From: SZAS-103 sp038226665
Lineage (GTDB): Bacteria > Pseudomonadota > Gammaproteobacteria > Xanthomonadales > Xanthomonadaceae
Direction of reading: 5' to 3'
DNA: 64,000 nt
Assembly (NCBI GenBank): GCA_038226665.1
Contig: JBBRQI010000002.1
Coordinates: 124,001-188,000, forward strand
In this document: piece after piece, positions 41,732-51,227 of the stretch
How the letters are laid out: each line of letters begins with the position of its first letter
Numbering within the stretch: position 1 is the first letter of the stretch
Program-made: the position numbers and the translations under genes
The notes under the pieces: model-generated
Seen by the model: the letters and a program-made list of their open reading frames with translations, nothing else
Databases searched by the model: none
Told to the model about the DNA's origin: nothing

Positions 41732-43795
41732 CTACCAGATCCGCACGCGCTCCCCGGGCGCCACGTATAGCTTGTCGTCCGGCTTCACCCCGAACGCGTC
41801 GTACCACGCATCGATGTTGTGGACGACGCCGTTCACGCGGAACACGCGCGGCGAATGCGGATCGCTCACGACCTGGCGGCGGATCGCATCGTCGCGCAGC
41901 TTGCCGCGCCAGGCTTGCGCCCAGCCGAGGAAGACGCGTTGTTCGCCGGTCAGGCCGTCGATCACCGGCGCCGGCTTTCGGTGCAGCGATGCGTGATACG
42001 CATCGAGCGCAAGCGTGAGCCCGCCGAGGTCGGCGATGTTCTCGCCCATCGTCAGTTCGCCATTGATGTGCACGCCGGGCAACGGTTCGAACGAGGAATA
42101 CTGCGCGCCGAGGCGCTTCGCGCGCTCCTCGAATTGTTTCGCATCATCCGCTGTCCACCAGTCGCGCAAGGCACCATCGGCATCGATCTTGCGGCCTTCG
42201 TCGTCGAAGCCGTGGGTGAGCTCGTGGCCGATGATGCCGCCGATCGCGCCGTAGTTGATCGCATCGTCGGCGTTCGGATCGAAGATCGGCGGCTGCAGGA
42301 TACCGGCCGGGAACACGATGTCGCGCAGCGAGCCGTTGTAGGCGTCGTTGGTCTGCGGCGTCATCGACCAGTCGAGCCGGTCGACCGGGCCGTCGAGGCG
42401 ATCGACGTAGAAACCCCAGTCGGCCGCGCCTGCGCGCACGACATTGCCGATCAGGTCGTCCTCGCGTACGGCCACGATCGAGTAATCGCGGGGATGATCC
42501 GGATAGCCCACCTTGATCGTGTAAGTTTCGAGTTTCTTCAACGCCTGCGTCTTCGTCGCCGCGCCCATCCAGTCGAGATTCTCGATGCGCGCGTGGTAGG
42601 CGGCCTTGAGGTTGGTGACGAGATCCTCGATCTTCGCCTTCGATGCGGGCGGGAAATATTTCGCGGTGTAGATCTGGCCGACCGCCCAGTTCAGGCTGCC
42701 GAAGCAATCGACGCGATCGCCGTTGCAGTCGCCGCCGGATACCGCGTGCACGCCGCGCTTCCATCGCGCCTGCTGCTCGGGCTGGCCGGACAGGGTTTTG
42801 TTGTGCATTTCGAAATGCGCTTCGGCGTATGGCTTGGAAAGATAGAACGCGGCGTTGTCGGCGATGTGCGCGGCGTGCCATGCCTTGATCGTTTCGATTG
42901 GCGTTTGCGCATACAGCGCGGCGAGTTTCGGGAACGCGGATTTCTCGCCGACCACGATGCGTTGCAGTTTTCCGAGACGTGCGTCCTCCAAAAATCCCTG
43001 CCACGCGAAACCGGGCGCGAGTTTCTGCAGTTCGGCGATCGACGTCGGGTTGTAGGTCGCGACCGGATCGCGTTGCTCGACCTTGCTCCAGCTTGCTTCG
43101 GCGATCCGCGTCTCGAATGCGACGACATTCTTTGCCGCGTTGTCGGGATTCCTCCAGCCGCTCAGGGCCAGCAGTTTCGCGACATAGCCTTCATATGCCG
43201 CTTTCTGTTTCGCGAAATCTGGCTTGAGGTAGTAATCGCGATCAGGCAGGCCGAGGCCGCCCTGGCCGATGTACACGGCGTAATGTTTCGGATCTTTCAG
43301 GTCGACATCGATGCCGAGGTTGAACAGGGTGCCTTCGAGGTCGCCGTTATTGCGGCCCATCAGCGCGGCCAGTTCGTCGCGCGTTGTCGCGTTGCGCACT
43401 GCATCGAGCTGAGGCGCGATCGCTTTCGCGCCGAGCGCTTCGATGCGCGCCTCATCCATGAAGGACTTGTAGAACGCCCCGACCTTGTCTTCCAGTGTCG
43501 TCGGTTCGTGCCCGGCGTGCGCTGCGCTAATCTCCATCATGTCGTGCAGGCGTTGCTCGGTCTTGTCGGTCATCGCCAGCCGTAGCGACACCGCAGGCTT
43601 GTCGGCGGGAATCTGGGTCCTGGCGACCCACGCGCCGTTCGCGTAGCGGAAAAAATCGTTGCCGGGTTTGGTCGCGGCGTCCATGCCTGCTGTGTCCAGT
43701 CCCCACGCACCGTATTGCGGCTTGCCGCCTGCCGCTGCCGCAGAGCCGGCAACCAATGAAACTGTGCACATCAACGCAAGCAACGAGAATTTCAT
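41732..43795 (-). CDS. M13 family zinc metallopeptidase, second copy
   Basis: A 687-residue exported endopeptidase with signal peptide MKFSLLALMCTVSLVAGSAAAAG and then GMDAATKPGNDFFRYANGAWVAR. The zinc site is GHELTHGFDDEG with His524, Glu525 and His528; downstream GENIADLGG supplies the third ligand. The C-terminal VRIW matches the family. GGAGAGG precedes the ATG at 43795; the ORF extends far upstream without protein-like sequence. Like the 35480-37534 gene it is likely periplasmic and processes small peptides. Confidence 0.95.
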   Translation of the reverse strand: MKFSLLALMCTVSLVAGSAAAAGGKPQYGAWGLDTAGMDAATKPGNDFFRYANGAWVARTQIPADKPAVSLRLAMTDKTEQRLHDMMEISAAHAGHEPTTLEDKVGAFYKSFMDEARIEALGAKAIAPQLDAVRNATTRDELAALMGRNNGDLEGTLFNLGIDVDLKDPKHYAVYIGQGGLGLPDRDYYLKPDFAKQKAAYEGYVAKLLALSGWRNPDNAAKNVVAFETRIAEASWSKVEQRDPVATYNPTSIAELQKLAPGFAWQGFLEDARLGKLQRIVVGEKSAFPKLAALYAQTPIETIKAWHAAHIADNAAFYLSKPYAEAHFEMHNKTLSGQPEQQARWKRGVHAVSGGDCNGDRVDCFGSLNWAVGQIYTAKYFPPASKAKIEDLVTNLKAAYHARIENLDWMGAATKTQALKKLETYTIKVGYPDHPRDYSIVAVREDDLIGNVVRAGAADWGFYVDRLDGPVDRLDWSMTPQTNDAYNGSLRDIVFPAGILQPPIFDPNADDAINYGAIGGIIGHELTHGFDDEGRKIDADGALRDWWTADDAKQFEERAKRLGAQYSSFEPLPGVHINGELTMGENIADLGGLTLALDAYHASLHRKPAPVIDGLTGEQRVFLGWAQAWRGKLRDDAIRRQVVSDPHSPRVFRVNGVVHNIDAWYDAFGVKPDDKLYVAPGERVRIW

Positions 43796-43933
43796 GGCAA
43801 CCTCTCCGGCATTCGAAGAATGCGATCGTCGCATGTTCGCATGGTCGCTTCCCGTGCCGAACGGACTATCCGGAGCTGGTGCCGGTGACGCGGCAATGGC
43901 ACAGTGAGTGCGACGAGCGTTCACGGAAACCGA

Positions 43934-45010
43934 ATGATCAGCGCAGCCCTGCCGCAAGATGAAGCCAGGCGCCTGGAAGCACTCCAGCGCTACGACATCC
44001 TCGATTCGATCTCCGAGCAGACGTACGACGATCTGCTCGCGATCGCCGCCGGCATCTGCGGGACCTCAATGGGTGCTGTCACCCTGGTCGATGCGCAGCG
44101 GCAATGGTTCAAGGCCAACAAAGGCCTGCCCGTGGACGAAACGCCGCGCGACATCGCTTTCTGCGCGCATGCCATTCTCACGCCAGACGAATTGTTCGTG
44201 GTGCCCGATGCGCTCGCCGATGTGCGCTTCTTCGACAATCCGCTGGTCACCGGCCACCCGAACATCCGTTTTTATGCAGGTGCACCGCTAGTGCTGCAAG
44301 GTGGCGAAGCGGTCGGCACGCTGTGCGTGATCGACGATAGCCCACACGACATCACGCCGTTCCAGAAGCGTGCGCTCGAGGGCCTGTCGCGCCAGCTGGT
44401 CGCACTGCTGGAATTGCGCATGGCGCACAAGGAACTGCGTGGCCATCTCGCAGAGCGCGAATGGTACGAGCGCGAGTTGCAACGCTCCCACGAACAACTC
44501 GAGCAGGAGAACGCGCAGCTTTCGGAAATGAGCCGTACCGACCCGCTCACCGGACTTGTAAACCGGAGGGTTTTCAATAGCACGATCGACAACGAATTCG
44601 TGCGCGCAGCCACAGGGAATACGGAAAACACTGCGCTTGCGATGGCGGTGATCGACATCGATCATTTCAAGGCGATCAACGACACCCATGGGCATCCGGC
44701 CGGAGATGCGGTGCTGGTTGCGGTCGCGCAGTGCCTGCGCGCGCACTGCGCCCCCGGGGCAACCGTCGCGCGTTTCGGCGGCGAGGAGTTCGCGATCCTG
44801 CTGCATGGCGAAGACGCCCATGACATCGGGCATTGCTGCGAGGTATTACGTGCGGCGATCGAATCGCTGCACATGCGCGCGCGTGTGACCGTCAGCATCG
44901 GCGTCAGCGTGTTGCGCACGGGCGATTCGGTCGGCGACCTCTATTCGCGCGCCGATGAGGCTCTTTATGCGGCCAAGCGTAGCGGCCGCAATCGCGTGGT
45001 CGTTGCATGA
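43934..45010 (+). CDS. GAF-GGDEF diguanylate cyclase
   Basis: A 358-residue soluble protein likely making c-di-GMP. GAF domain about residues 20-160 (LAIAAGICGTSMGAVTLVDAQRQWFKANKGLP, NIRFYAGAPLVLQGGEAVGTLCVID), a coiled-coil linker (REWYERELQRSHEQLEQENAQL), then GGDEF: DPLTGLVNRRVFN, AMAVIDIDHFKAINDTHGHPAGD and VARFGGEEFAILL. GGEEF is an active-site variant that retains the needed acidic residues. The upstream RxxD inhibitory site is replaced by APGA, so product inhibition is probably weak. No EAL domain. Confidence 0.93.
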   Translation: MISAALPQDEARRLEALQRYDILDSISEQTYDDLLAIAAGICGTSMGAVTLVDAQRQWFKANKGLPVDETPRDIAFCAHAILTPDELFVVPDALADVRFFDNPLVTGHPNIRFYAGAPLVLQGGEAVGTLCVIDDSPHDITPFQKRALEGLSRQLVALLELRMAHKELRGHLAEREWYERELQRSHEQLEQENAQLSEMSRTDPLTGLVNRRVFNSTIDNEFVRAATGNTENTALAMAVIDIDHFKAINDTHGHPAGDAVLVAVAQCLRAHCAPGATVARFGGEEFAILLHGEDAHDIGHCCEVLRAAIESLHMRARVTVSIGVSVLRTGDSVGDLYSRADEALYAAKRSGRNRVVVA

Positions 45011-45077
45011 AGCGCGCGACAACGAGGTAGGTCGCCGGAGCCATTGGGTGGACGGGCAGTTCGACCGTTGCGGATGA

Positions 45078-45647
45078 CTATGTATTCGGCTGGATCGTGG
45101 CGATCTTGATATCGACGTCCGTGCAGGCCGCGTCCTTGCAAACGCCGTTCATCCATGCACTGCCGAGCATCACGCCCTCGTTGTTCATCCGCACGTCCGT
45201 GTAGTGGGCGTCGCTGATGGCATGGGCTGTGTCCGGCGGCAGCAGCTTGCCGTAATACTGCTTGAATCGGCTGGCGTTTTCGATCACGACTTTCTCGCCA
45301 TCGACTTGCACGGTCATCGGATAGCGCACCATCGCGGCGACGGCGTCCTTGTCGTTCGTGGCGACCGCTTTCTGCAAATCATCAATGGCCCGGTGATACG
45401 CGACATGGTTGCCGAGCATGTTGTCGATCGCGACATCGGTTTGCGGGTCGAAGCTGGCGGGAGGCAGGACGGCCTTGTTGCGCGCGGCAACATCGACGGC
45501 AGCGGGCGTAGTCAATGCGTGTTCGGCCAGCACGGCTGTAGCAGCAGCCTGCACGCCGATGGCCGTCTCACTGGCCACGCTTGATCGGTGGCTCGCATAC
45601 ACCAATACCGCGAGCAGGATCACGACGATTGCGATGAACTTTTTCAT
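45078..45647 (-). CDS. Exported uncharacterised protein
   Basis: A 189-residue protein with an N-terminal anchor or signal (MKKFIAIVVILLAVLVYA), an Ala/Val-rich linker, then a folded region AIDNMLGNHVAYHRAIDDLQKAVATNDKDAVAAMVRYPMTVQVDGEKVVIENASRFKQYY. The alternation of helices and a GxYGKLLP-type end resembles NTF2-like envelope proteins of xanthomonads, but no specific function can be assigned. Start at ATG 45647, preceded by GGGGGT. It is flanked by the GGDEF gene (convergent) and the MATE exporter. Confidence 0.7.
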   Translation of the reverse strand: MKKFIAIVVILLAVLVYASHRSSVASETAIGVQAAATAVLAEHALTTPAAVDVAARNKAVLPPASFDPQTDVAIDNMLGNHVAYHRAIDDLQKAVATNDKDAVAAMVRYPMTVQVDGEKVVIENASRFKQYYGKLLPPDTAHAISDAHYTDVRMNNEGVMLGSAWMNGVCKDAACTDVDIKIATIQPNT

Positions 45648-45698
45648 GGCCGACCCCCGACACGACGGTGCAACATCGATTCTATGTTTGGCCTGCGA

Positions 45699-47057
45699 TT
45701 ACGCCCGTGATGGCACCATCGGCGTATCCAGCCTGCGCTGGAATTGTCCGCGCAGCAACCACAGGCTGGTAAGCGCCTGGAGCGCAACGGTCGCAACCGA
45801 GAGGAACCACAGGTGCCTGAGCTCGAAACCAGGGCGCATCGACAGCAGGGTTCCCGGAACGGCGAAGGTGATCAATCGCGATGCGCTGCTGAGCAGCGAT
45901 GGCACTGTATTGCCAAGCGCCTGGAAGATTCCCGAGCAGGTGAAGATGATTCCGGATGCGACGAAGTTCCACGAGATGATGTGCAGGAATTGCGAACCGA
46001 CCGCGACCACCGCCGGATCGCTGGTGAAGAAACGGATGAACCATTCCGGCTGCCACTGGCACATCAGGGTCAACAGCAGCATCAGCAGACTGCTCATCAG
46101 CGCGGCGGCCCGAAAGGTCTCGCGCACGCGACCATGATGGCCGGCGCCGACGTTCTGTCCGGCAATGGGAGCCGTTGCAAAGGCGACCGCCATTGCCGGC
46201 AGGAAGATCGCCTGCATGACCCGCGAGCCGACGCCGTACCCGGCCTGCGCCGCCGCACCGAAATCGCGGATGATGAAATAGACGACGCCGACGATCACGA
46301 ACATCAACGCGAACTCCCCGCCAGCCGGCAGGCCGATGGCGAGGATGCGCTTCCACACCGCGACACGCGCGTGCATCTGCGAGCGGTCGAAGCCGACGTA
46401 TTTTTCCATGCGCACGAAATAGAACAGCAGCATCAGCACGCCGGCGGCGACCGCGATCGATGTCGCCATGCCGGCACCGGCGACGCCGAACGGCTTGTCT
46501 GTTAACCAGCCCGCGATCAATATCGGCGCGAGGATGGCGTTGATCACCACCGTTGCCATCTGCACGAGCATGCCCGGCATGATGATCCCGGTGCCGCGCA
46601 GCGCCGAACCCAGCGCGATGATCGCAAACTGCAATGCCAGCCCCGGCAGGTACCAGTACAGATAGGCTTGGCCGGCCTGTGCGGTCGCGGCGTCGGCACC
46701 GAGATGATTCATGTAAAACCCGGACAAGCCGTAACCGATCACCAGCGTGATCGCCGCGCACACTGCCGCGAGTAGAAGGCTTTGGTTGAAGACAAGGTTC
46801 GCATCGGCCTGGTCCTTGCGACCGACGGCCTGCGCGATCAATGCGACCGTACCCACGCCAAGCATCTGGGTGAGGGCCATCACGATGAACGAAACATTGC
46901 CTGCCGAGGCGACACCCGCAATTGCGGTGTCGCCGATGCGCGAAACGAAATACAGGTCGACCAGGACGTAAAGCGCCTGGAACAGCATGCTCATCGCGAT
47001 CGGCATCGCCATGCGGACGACATGCTTCGGGATCGAGCCGGTGGTGAGGTCCTGCAT
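45699..47057 (-). CDS. MATE family multidrug/toxin efflux transporter
   Basis: A 452-residue inner-membrane antiporter with twelve predicted helices. The two MatE halves start at MPIAMSMLFQALYVLVDLYFVSRIGDTAIAGV and AIGLPAGGEFALMFVIVGVVYFIIRDFGAAAQAG. LRGTGIIMPGM and GIFQALGNTVP are the usual repeats. Ion coupling (Na+ or H+) cannot be told from this. The substrate is unknown. Divergent from the lytic transglycosylase gene at 47173. Confidence 0.94.
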   Translation of the reverse strand: MQDLTTGSIPKHVVRMAMPIAMSMLFQALYVLVDLYFVSRIGDTAIAGVASAGNVSFIVMALTQMLGVGTVALIAQAVGRKDQADANLVFNQSLLLAAVCAAITLVIGYGLSGFYMNHLGADAATAQAGQAYLYWYLPGLALQFAIIALGSALRGTGIIMPGMLVQMATVVINAILAPILIAGWLTDKPFGVAGAGMATSIAVAAGVLMLLFYFVRMEKYVGFDRSQMHARVAVWKRILAIGLPAGGEFALMFVIVGVVYFIIRDFGAAAQAGYGVGSRVMQAIFLPAMAVAFATAPIAGQNVGAGHHGRVRETFRAAALMSSLLMLLLTLMCQWQPEWFIRFFTSDPAVVAVGSQFLHIISWNFVASGIIFTCSGIFQALGNTVPSLLSSASRLITFAVPGTLLSMRPGFELRHLWFLSVATVALQALTSLWLLRGQFQRRLDTPMVPSRA

Positions 47058-47172
47058 GGTGCGACCTTGCGAACGGGTTGGCGAACGTTAGCGCATGCGT
47101 GCGGTGCGCGCCATTGACTAGTGTCATTAGCGCGGTTGTCCGTCGTGCTTGCGTCCCCATTAAGATGGGTAC

Positions 47173-47955
47173 ATGAGTCTTGCAAGCCGCATCGTGTTCA
47201 TCGGGATCGTCGCATGGCTGTGCCCGACGCAAGCGCACGCGCGCACCGTCTATCGCTGCACGCGCGGTGGCACGGTGAGCCTGGCGACCGCGCCAGAACC
47301 CGGTTCGCATTGCGAAGCCAAGCAGGTCGACGACGCTGCGGCGGTAGTGCCTAACCTGTGGGGCAGCAACGGCAAGCAAAGCGGTGCGCTCTACGAACGC
47401 ACGCAGGACGGCATGACGGTATACAGCACGCGCAACCTGCCGGGTTCGACGCGGTTGATGGCGTTTACGGTGATCCCGCCGCCCGATTCGAGCGTGCATG
47501 CCGGGCTCGGGTCGCTGGGCGCGCTGCAACCGAACGTCGATTCGGCGATCTTCCACGCAGCCGCGCGCGCGAACGGCATCGAGGATGCGTGGTTGCGCGC
47601 GATCGCGCATGCGGAAAGCGGCATGCAGGCCGACGCGGTTTCGCCGAAAGGCGCGCAGGGCATCATGCAACTGATGCCGGAAACGACCTTGCTGTACCGC
47701 GTGCAGGATCCGTTCTCGCCGACCCAGGCGATCCAGGGCGGCGCGAAATACCTCGGCGAGCTGCTGCGTCGCTACAACGGCGATCGTCGGCTGGCTGCGG
47801 CCGCCTACAACGCGGGCATCGGCGCGGTCGCGCGCTACGACGGCATTCCACCGTATGCCGAAACCCAGGCCTATGTCGAAAAGGTCGAGGCCCTGTACGG
47901 CCTATACCGCGCGGCACTCCCCGTGGGGCACCCGCGGCACCGTGTACGTCATTGA
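47173..47955 (+). CDS. Lytic transglycosylase (SLT domain)
   Basis: A 260-residue secreted murein lytic transglycosylase. Signal peptide ends near ARA. A DUF4124-like N-terminal part follows (VYRCTRGGTVSLATAPEPGSHC), and then the catalytic SLT domain from about residue 120: AIAHAESGMQADAVSPKGAQGIMQLMPETT with the catalytic Glu148, GGAKYLGELLRRYNGDRRLAAAAYNAG and PPYAETQAYVEKVEALY. These are the classic family motifs for cleaving the MurNAc-GlcNAc bond. No type III or conjugation genes are near, so it is likely general wall remodelling. Confidence 0.94.
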   Translation: MSLASRIVFIGIVAWLCPTQAHARTVYRCTRGGTVSLATAPEPGSHCEAKQVDDAAAVVPNLWGSNGKQSGALYERTQDGMTVYSTRNLPGSTRLMAFTVIPPPDSSVHAGLGSLGALQPNVDSAIFHAAARANGIEDAWLRAIAHAESGMQADAVSPKGAQGIMQLMPETTLLYRVQDPFSPTQAIQGGAKYLGELLRRYNGDRRLAAAAYNAGIGAVARYDGIPPYAETQAYVEKVEALYGLYRAALPVGHPRHRVRH

Positions 47956-48198
47956 TGGCGTCAATGCATCCCTGCAATGAGTTCAAGGCCTCGCGACCGT
48001 GTTCATCTGGAAGCCACACAGGATTCACTTACAATGAGCGAGTAGATGATCAGCCAGCGCCCGGATCGAGTCGCCAGGCGCTTGATCTCTCCCGGAAGGT
48101 TTTACGAATACGGCATACGCGACACTGCGTTGGCGTTAAATGGACAATTCAAGGCCACGCCGAAACCGCGACGCGGTCGGCAAATCACGGAATCTCGC
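47956..48198. other. Intergenic stretch, nothing supported
   Basis: About 240 bp upstream of the glycosyltransferase. It presumably carries the operon promoter; I see no clear elements, RNA or small gene. Confidence 0.5.
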
Positions 48199-49347
48199 AT
48201 GGCGCTGCATATCGCGGACATCACGATGTTCTACGCCCCGGCCAGCGGCGGCGTACGCACCTATCTGGAAGCGAAAGCCGATTGGCTGAAGGCGCACCCG
48301 CAGACGCGCTACAGCATGCTGGTGCCGGGTGATGCAGCCGGGCGCGACGGAGGAATCAGCACGCTGCCGGCGCCGCGCATTCCATACGGCAACGGCTATC
48401 GTTTCCCGACGTTGCGTGGGGCATGGGTCGACACGCTCGTTGCGCTCAAACCCGACATCATCGAAGCGCAGGATCCTTATGTCCCGGGTTGGGCCGCAGT
48501 CGAGGCCGGCCAACGACTCGGCGTGCCGGTGATCGGCTACTACCATTCGGATTTGCCGCGACTGGTACGCAGTCGCGTCGGTCGTTGGTCCGACATCATC
48601 CTCGACAATTACGTCGCCAAGCTTTATCGGTGTTTCGATCGCGTGCTGGTGCCGAGCAAGGTGATGGCCGACAAGCTCGAACGCCTGCGCGTGCCGAACG
48701 TGCATGTGCAGCCGCTTGGAGTCGACCTGCAACGCTTCCATCCGGCGCGCAGGGATGCGCGGATGCGCCAGCGCCTCGGCATTCCCGACGACGCGCGCCT
48801 GCTGGTATTCGCCGGCCGCGGCTCGCACGAAAAACACGTGCCGGTGCTTTTGCAGGCGATGCAATTGCTTGGCGACAAATACCGGTTGCTGCTGGTCGGC
48901 AGCCACATGCCGAAGCGTTACCCCGACAACGTGCACGTCATCGATCATTTCGTGCCGAAGGACGAGCTCGCCGGCATGCTCGCGGCCTGCGATGCGTTGT
49001 TCCACGCGGGCGATCGCGAAACGTTCGGTCTGGTCGTGCTCGAAGCGCTCGCTTCGGGCATCCCCGTGATCGGCGCGGATCGCGGCGCAGTGGCGGAACT
49101 GGTGACGCCGGAATGCGGACAGCTTGCCCGCGCCGGCGATGCGACATCATTTGCAGCCGCAGTGCGCGACGTATTCGACGGCGATCCGGTCGCGATGGGC
49201 CGCAACGGCCGGCGTCGCGTCGAAACGACCTACGGATGGAATGGAGTGATGGCCGGTTTGCTGGATCATTACGCTTCGCTGACCGATGCCGCGGTCGAAA
49301 ACGACATCTTGGCCGAGGACGACGTGCGTGCAGCCGCCGTCGGATAA
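48199..49347 (+). CDS. Glycosyltransferase family 4
   Basis: A 382-residue GT-B enzyme: MALHIADITMFYAPASGGVRTYLEAKADWL with the acceptor-loop Gly-Gly, VIGYYHSDLPRLV, VLVPSKVMADKL, VHVQPLGVDLQRFHP, VFAGRGSHEKHVPVLLQAM and the donor motif ETFGLVVLEALASGIPVIGADRGA (E-x7-E). It resembles mannosyl/glucosyl transferases acting on lipids. It overlaps the next gene by 17 bases. A three-gene operon with the DUF2334 protein and a flippase-like membrane protein suggests glycolipid assembly; the product is unknown. Confidence 0.92.
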   Translation: MALHIADITMFYAPASGGVRTYLEAKADWLKAHPQTRYSMLVPGDAAGRDGGISTLPAPRIPYGNGYRFPTLRGAWVDTLVALKPDIIEAQDPYVPGWAAVEAGQRLGVPVIGYYHSDLPRLVRSRVGRWSDIILDNYVAKLYRCFDRVLVPSKVMADKLERLRVPNVHVQPLGVDLQRFHPARRDARMRQRLGIPDDARLLVFAGRGSHEKHVPVLLQAMQLLGDKYRLLLVGSHMPKRYPDNVHVIDHFVPKDELAGMLAACDALFHAGDRETFGLVVLEALASGIPVIGADRGAVAELVTPECGQLARAGDATSFAAAVRDVFDGDPVAMGRNGRRRVETTYGWNGVMAGLLDHYASLTDAAVENDILAEDDVRAAAVG

Positions 49348-50077
49348 ATTGTTCAGCGTGGTGCTGCATGATGTTGCGCCCGCAACATGGCCGGCGTATC
49401 GCGCATTCGTCGCTGCGATCGATCGTGCTGGCGGTGTTCCGCTCACGTTGCTCGTGGTGCCGGAATTCCATCACCAGGGTTCGATCGTCGACGACGCGAA
49501 ATTTCGCGGCGCGATGGATGCGCGGATCGCGCGCGGCGACGAGCTCGTGCTGCACGGATTCCACCACGCCGACGGTGCGCCTCCACCGCGCACTCCGCGC
49601 GATGTGTTCATTCGTCGCATCTACACGCACGAAGGCGAGTTCCAGGCGATCGACGCGGCGACCGCGCGCAAGCGCGTTGCGGACGGGCTCGCCGCATTCG
49701 CATCCTGCGGCTGGACCACACGCGGATTCGTCGCGCCGGCGTGGCTGCTCAACGATGTCGCGAAAGCCGAAGTCACCGCTGCCGCGTTTGCGTACACCAG
49801 TGATCCGCAGCATGTGATCCGCCTGCCGCAGTGGCAGCGCCTGCACGCGCCGAGCCTGGTGTGGAGCGCGCGCAGCGGCTGGCGACGGATGCTGTCGCGC
49901 GCATGGAACGACCGCCAGCGCCGCCGTCACGCCGATGCGCCATTGCTGCGGCTGGGGTTGCATCCGGTGGACATGCAGCATGGGTCGGTCGTGCGTTGGT
50001 GGCTCGATGCGGTCGAAGCATTGCGTGCGACGCGCACGCCGGTCACGAAATCGCAGGCGCTGGAGCGACTCCCTTGA
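49331..50077 (+). CDS. DUF2334 polysaccharide-deacetylase-like protein
   Basis: A 248-residue soluble protein of the NodB-like deacetylase superfamily: KLFSVVLHDVAPATWPAYRAFV with the first Asp, LTLLVVPEFHH, GDELVLHGFHHADG with the paired His of the metal site, and FVAPAWLL. The start is a GTG at 49331 inside the preceding gene. TTGA overlap joins it to the following gene. The substrate is presumably an N-acetylated sugar made by the adjacent glycosyltransferase. Confidence 0.85.
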   Translation, partial: QPPSDKLFSVVLHDVAPATWPAYRAFVAAIDRAGGVPLTLLVVPEFHHQGSIVDDAKFRGAMDARIARGDELVLHGFHHADGAPPPRTPRDVFIRRIYTHEGEFQAIDAATARKRVADGLAAFASCGWTTRGFVAPAWLLNDVAKAEVTAAAFAYTSDPQHVIRLPQWQRLHAPSLVWSARSGWRRMLSRAWNDRQRRRHADAPLLRLGLHPVDMQHGSVVRWWLDAVEALRATRTPVTKSQALERLP

Positions 50078-51084
50078 AGCGTCGTCTTCTTGCGCTCGGT
50101 TTGCTGGGCCTCGGCTTCGGCCTCGGCATTCCGTTGGCGATCGGCGGCGCATCCGCGCTTGCGCAATTGCGCGACTTGCCGATCACGTTGTGGCTCACGA
50201 CGTTGTCGATGATCGTACTCGCGTGGAACGTGAATGCCGGTCGCTTGCGCTTGCTGCTCGGCGGCATCGCGCGGCCGATGGGGCAGGCGCAGGCATTCGG
50301 CACCGTTGTGGCGACCGAGTTCGCAATCTGCGCGACACCGGCCGGAACCGGCGGCCCGGTCACCCTCGTCATGCTGCTCAAGCGGCATGGACTGAGCGCC
50401 GCGCAGGGCATCGCGTTGTATGCGGTCGATCAGTTGATGGACATGTTGTTCTTCGGTACCGCGCTCGGAGCATTGGGAATCTATTGGCTGCTGGTTCCAG
50501 CGCAGGTGCACGCGGCGTGGCAACTCGCGCCGCTGGCCGCATTGCTCGGCGCGGGCCTGGTCGTGGTCGTATTGCTGACGCGTTTCCATCGCGGCGCGCT
50601 ACTTGCGGCGTTGTTCGTGCTGCGCAAATTGCATGTCGCGCGCAGGCGGCGGCGGCGGTTTGCGCGCTGGGTCGCGGAATTCCGTGGCGGGCTGACCCTG
50701 GTCGGCGGATTCTCGAAACTGCGCCTGCTTGGCGTGTACCTGTTGTGCGTGGTGCATTGGCTGTTGCGCTACAGCGTGCTGTATGTGGTGGTGCGCGGGC
50801 TCGGCGCGCAGATCGAATGGGCTTACAGCTTCCTCGTGCAGATGATGTCGCTCACGGTCGGGCAGTTCACCTTCCTGCCGGGCGGCAGCGGTGGCGCGGA
50901 ACTGAGTGCAACCGCATTGCTCACGCCGTACCTCGGTGCTGCGACGGCAGCTGCCGGTGTGCTGGCGTGGCGTTTCGCGACGTTCTATTGGTACCTGATT
51001 GTCGGCGCGCCGGTGTTTGCGATGCAGGCGGGGCGTCGACGTGCGGCGCATGCGAATGCGGCACAGACGGTGCGCGCACCGTAG
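50074..51084 (+). CDS. Lysylphosphatidylglycerol-synthase-TM/flippase-like membrane protein
   Basis: A 336-residue polytopic inner-membrane protein (PF03706-like, UPF0104): LWLTTLSMIVLAWNVNAGRLRLLLGGIARP, ATEFAICATPAGTGGPVTLVMLLKRHGLS, ALYAVDQLMDMLF and FTFLPGGSGGAELSATALLTPYLG. GTGGP and PGGSGGAE are the conserved loops of this family, whose members flip or modify lipids. The start is a TTG (50074) overlapping the DUF2334 stop (TTGA), with GGAG eight bases upstream. It likely moves the glycolipid of this operon. Confidence 0.88.
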   Translation: MKRRLLALGLLGLGFGLGIPLAIGGASALAQLRDLPITLWLTTLSMIVLAWNVNAGRLRLLLGGIARPMGQAQAFGTVVATEFAICATPAGTGGPVTLVMLLKRHGLSAAQGIALYAVDQLMDMLFFGTALGALGIYWLLVPAQVHAAWQLAPLAALLGAGLVVVVLLTRFHRGALLAALFVLRKLHVARRRRRRFARWVAEFRGGLTLVGGFSKLRLLGVYLLCVVHWLLRYSVLYVVVRGLGAQIEWAYSFLVQMMSLTVGQFTFLPGGSGGAELSATALLTPYLGAATAAAGVLAWRFATFYWYLIVGAPVFAMQAGRRRAAHANAAQTVRAP

Positions 51085-51227
51085 TTATCCGCGCGCGCCA
51101 TCACATGGAGTGAAACAATCGTGGGGCATAATGTGGATCCAATGACGCTGCCGTCCACCACAGCGGGCGGGTGGTTGCCAATGCCGCCGTCCGGCCGGAG
51201 AATGCCGGCACTCAGGAGAGTCATGTC

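Noticed and set aside
41819..43585. 588-codon plus-strand ORF
   Set aside because: Antisense of the second M13 peptidase.
45682..47670. 662-codon minus-strand ORF
   Set aside because: Out-of-frame companion of the MATE gene extending into the transglycosylase gene; the MATE frame has clear membrane helices.
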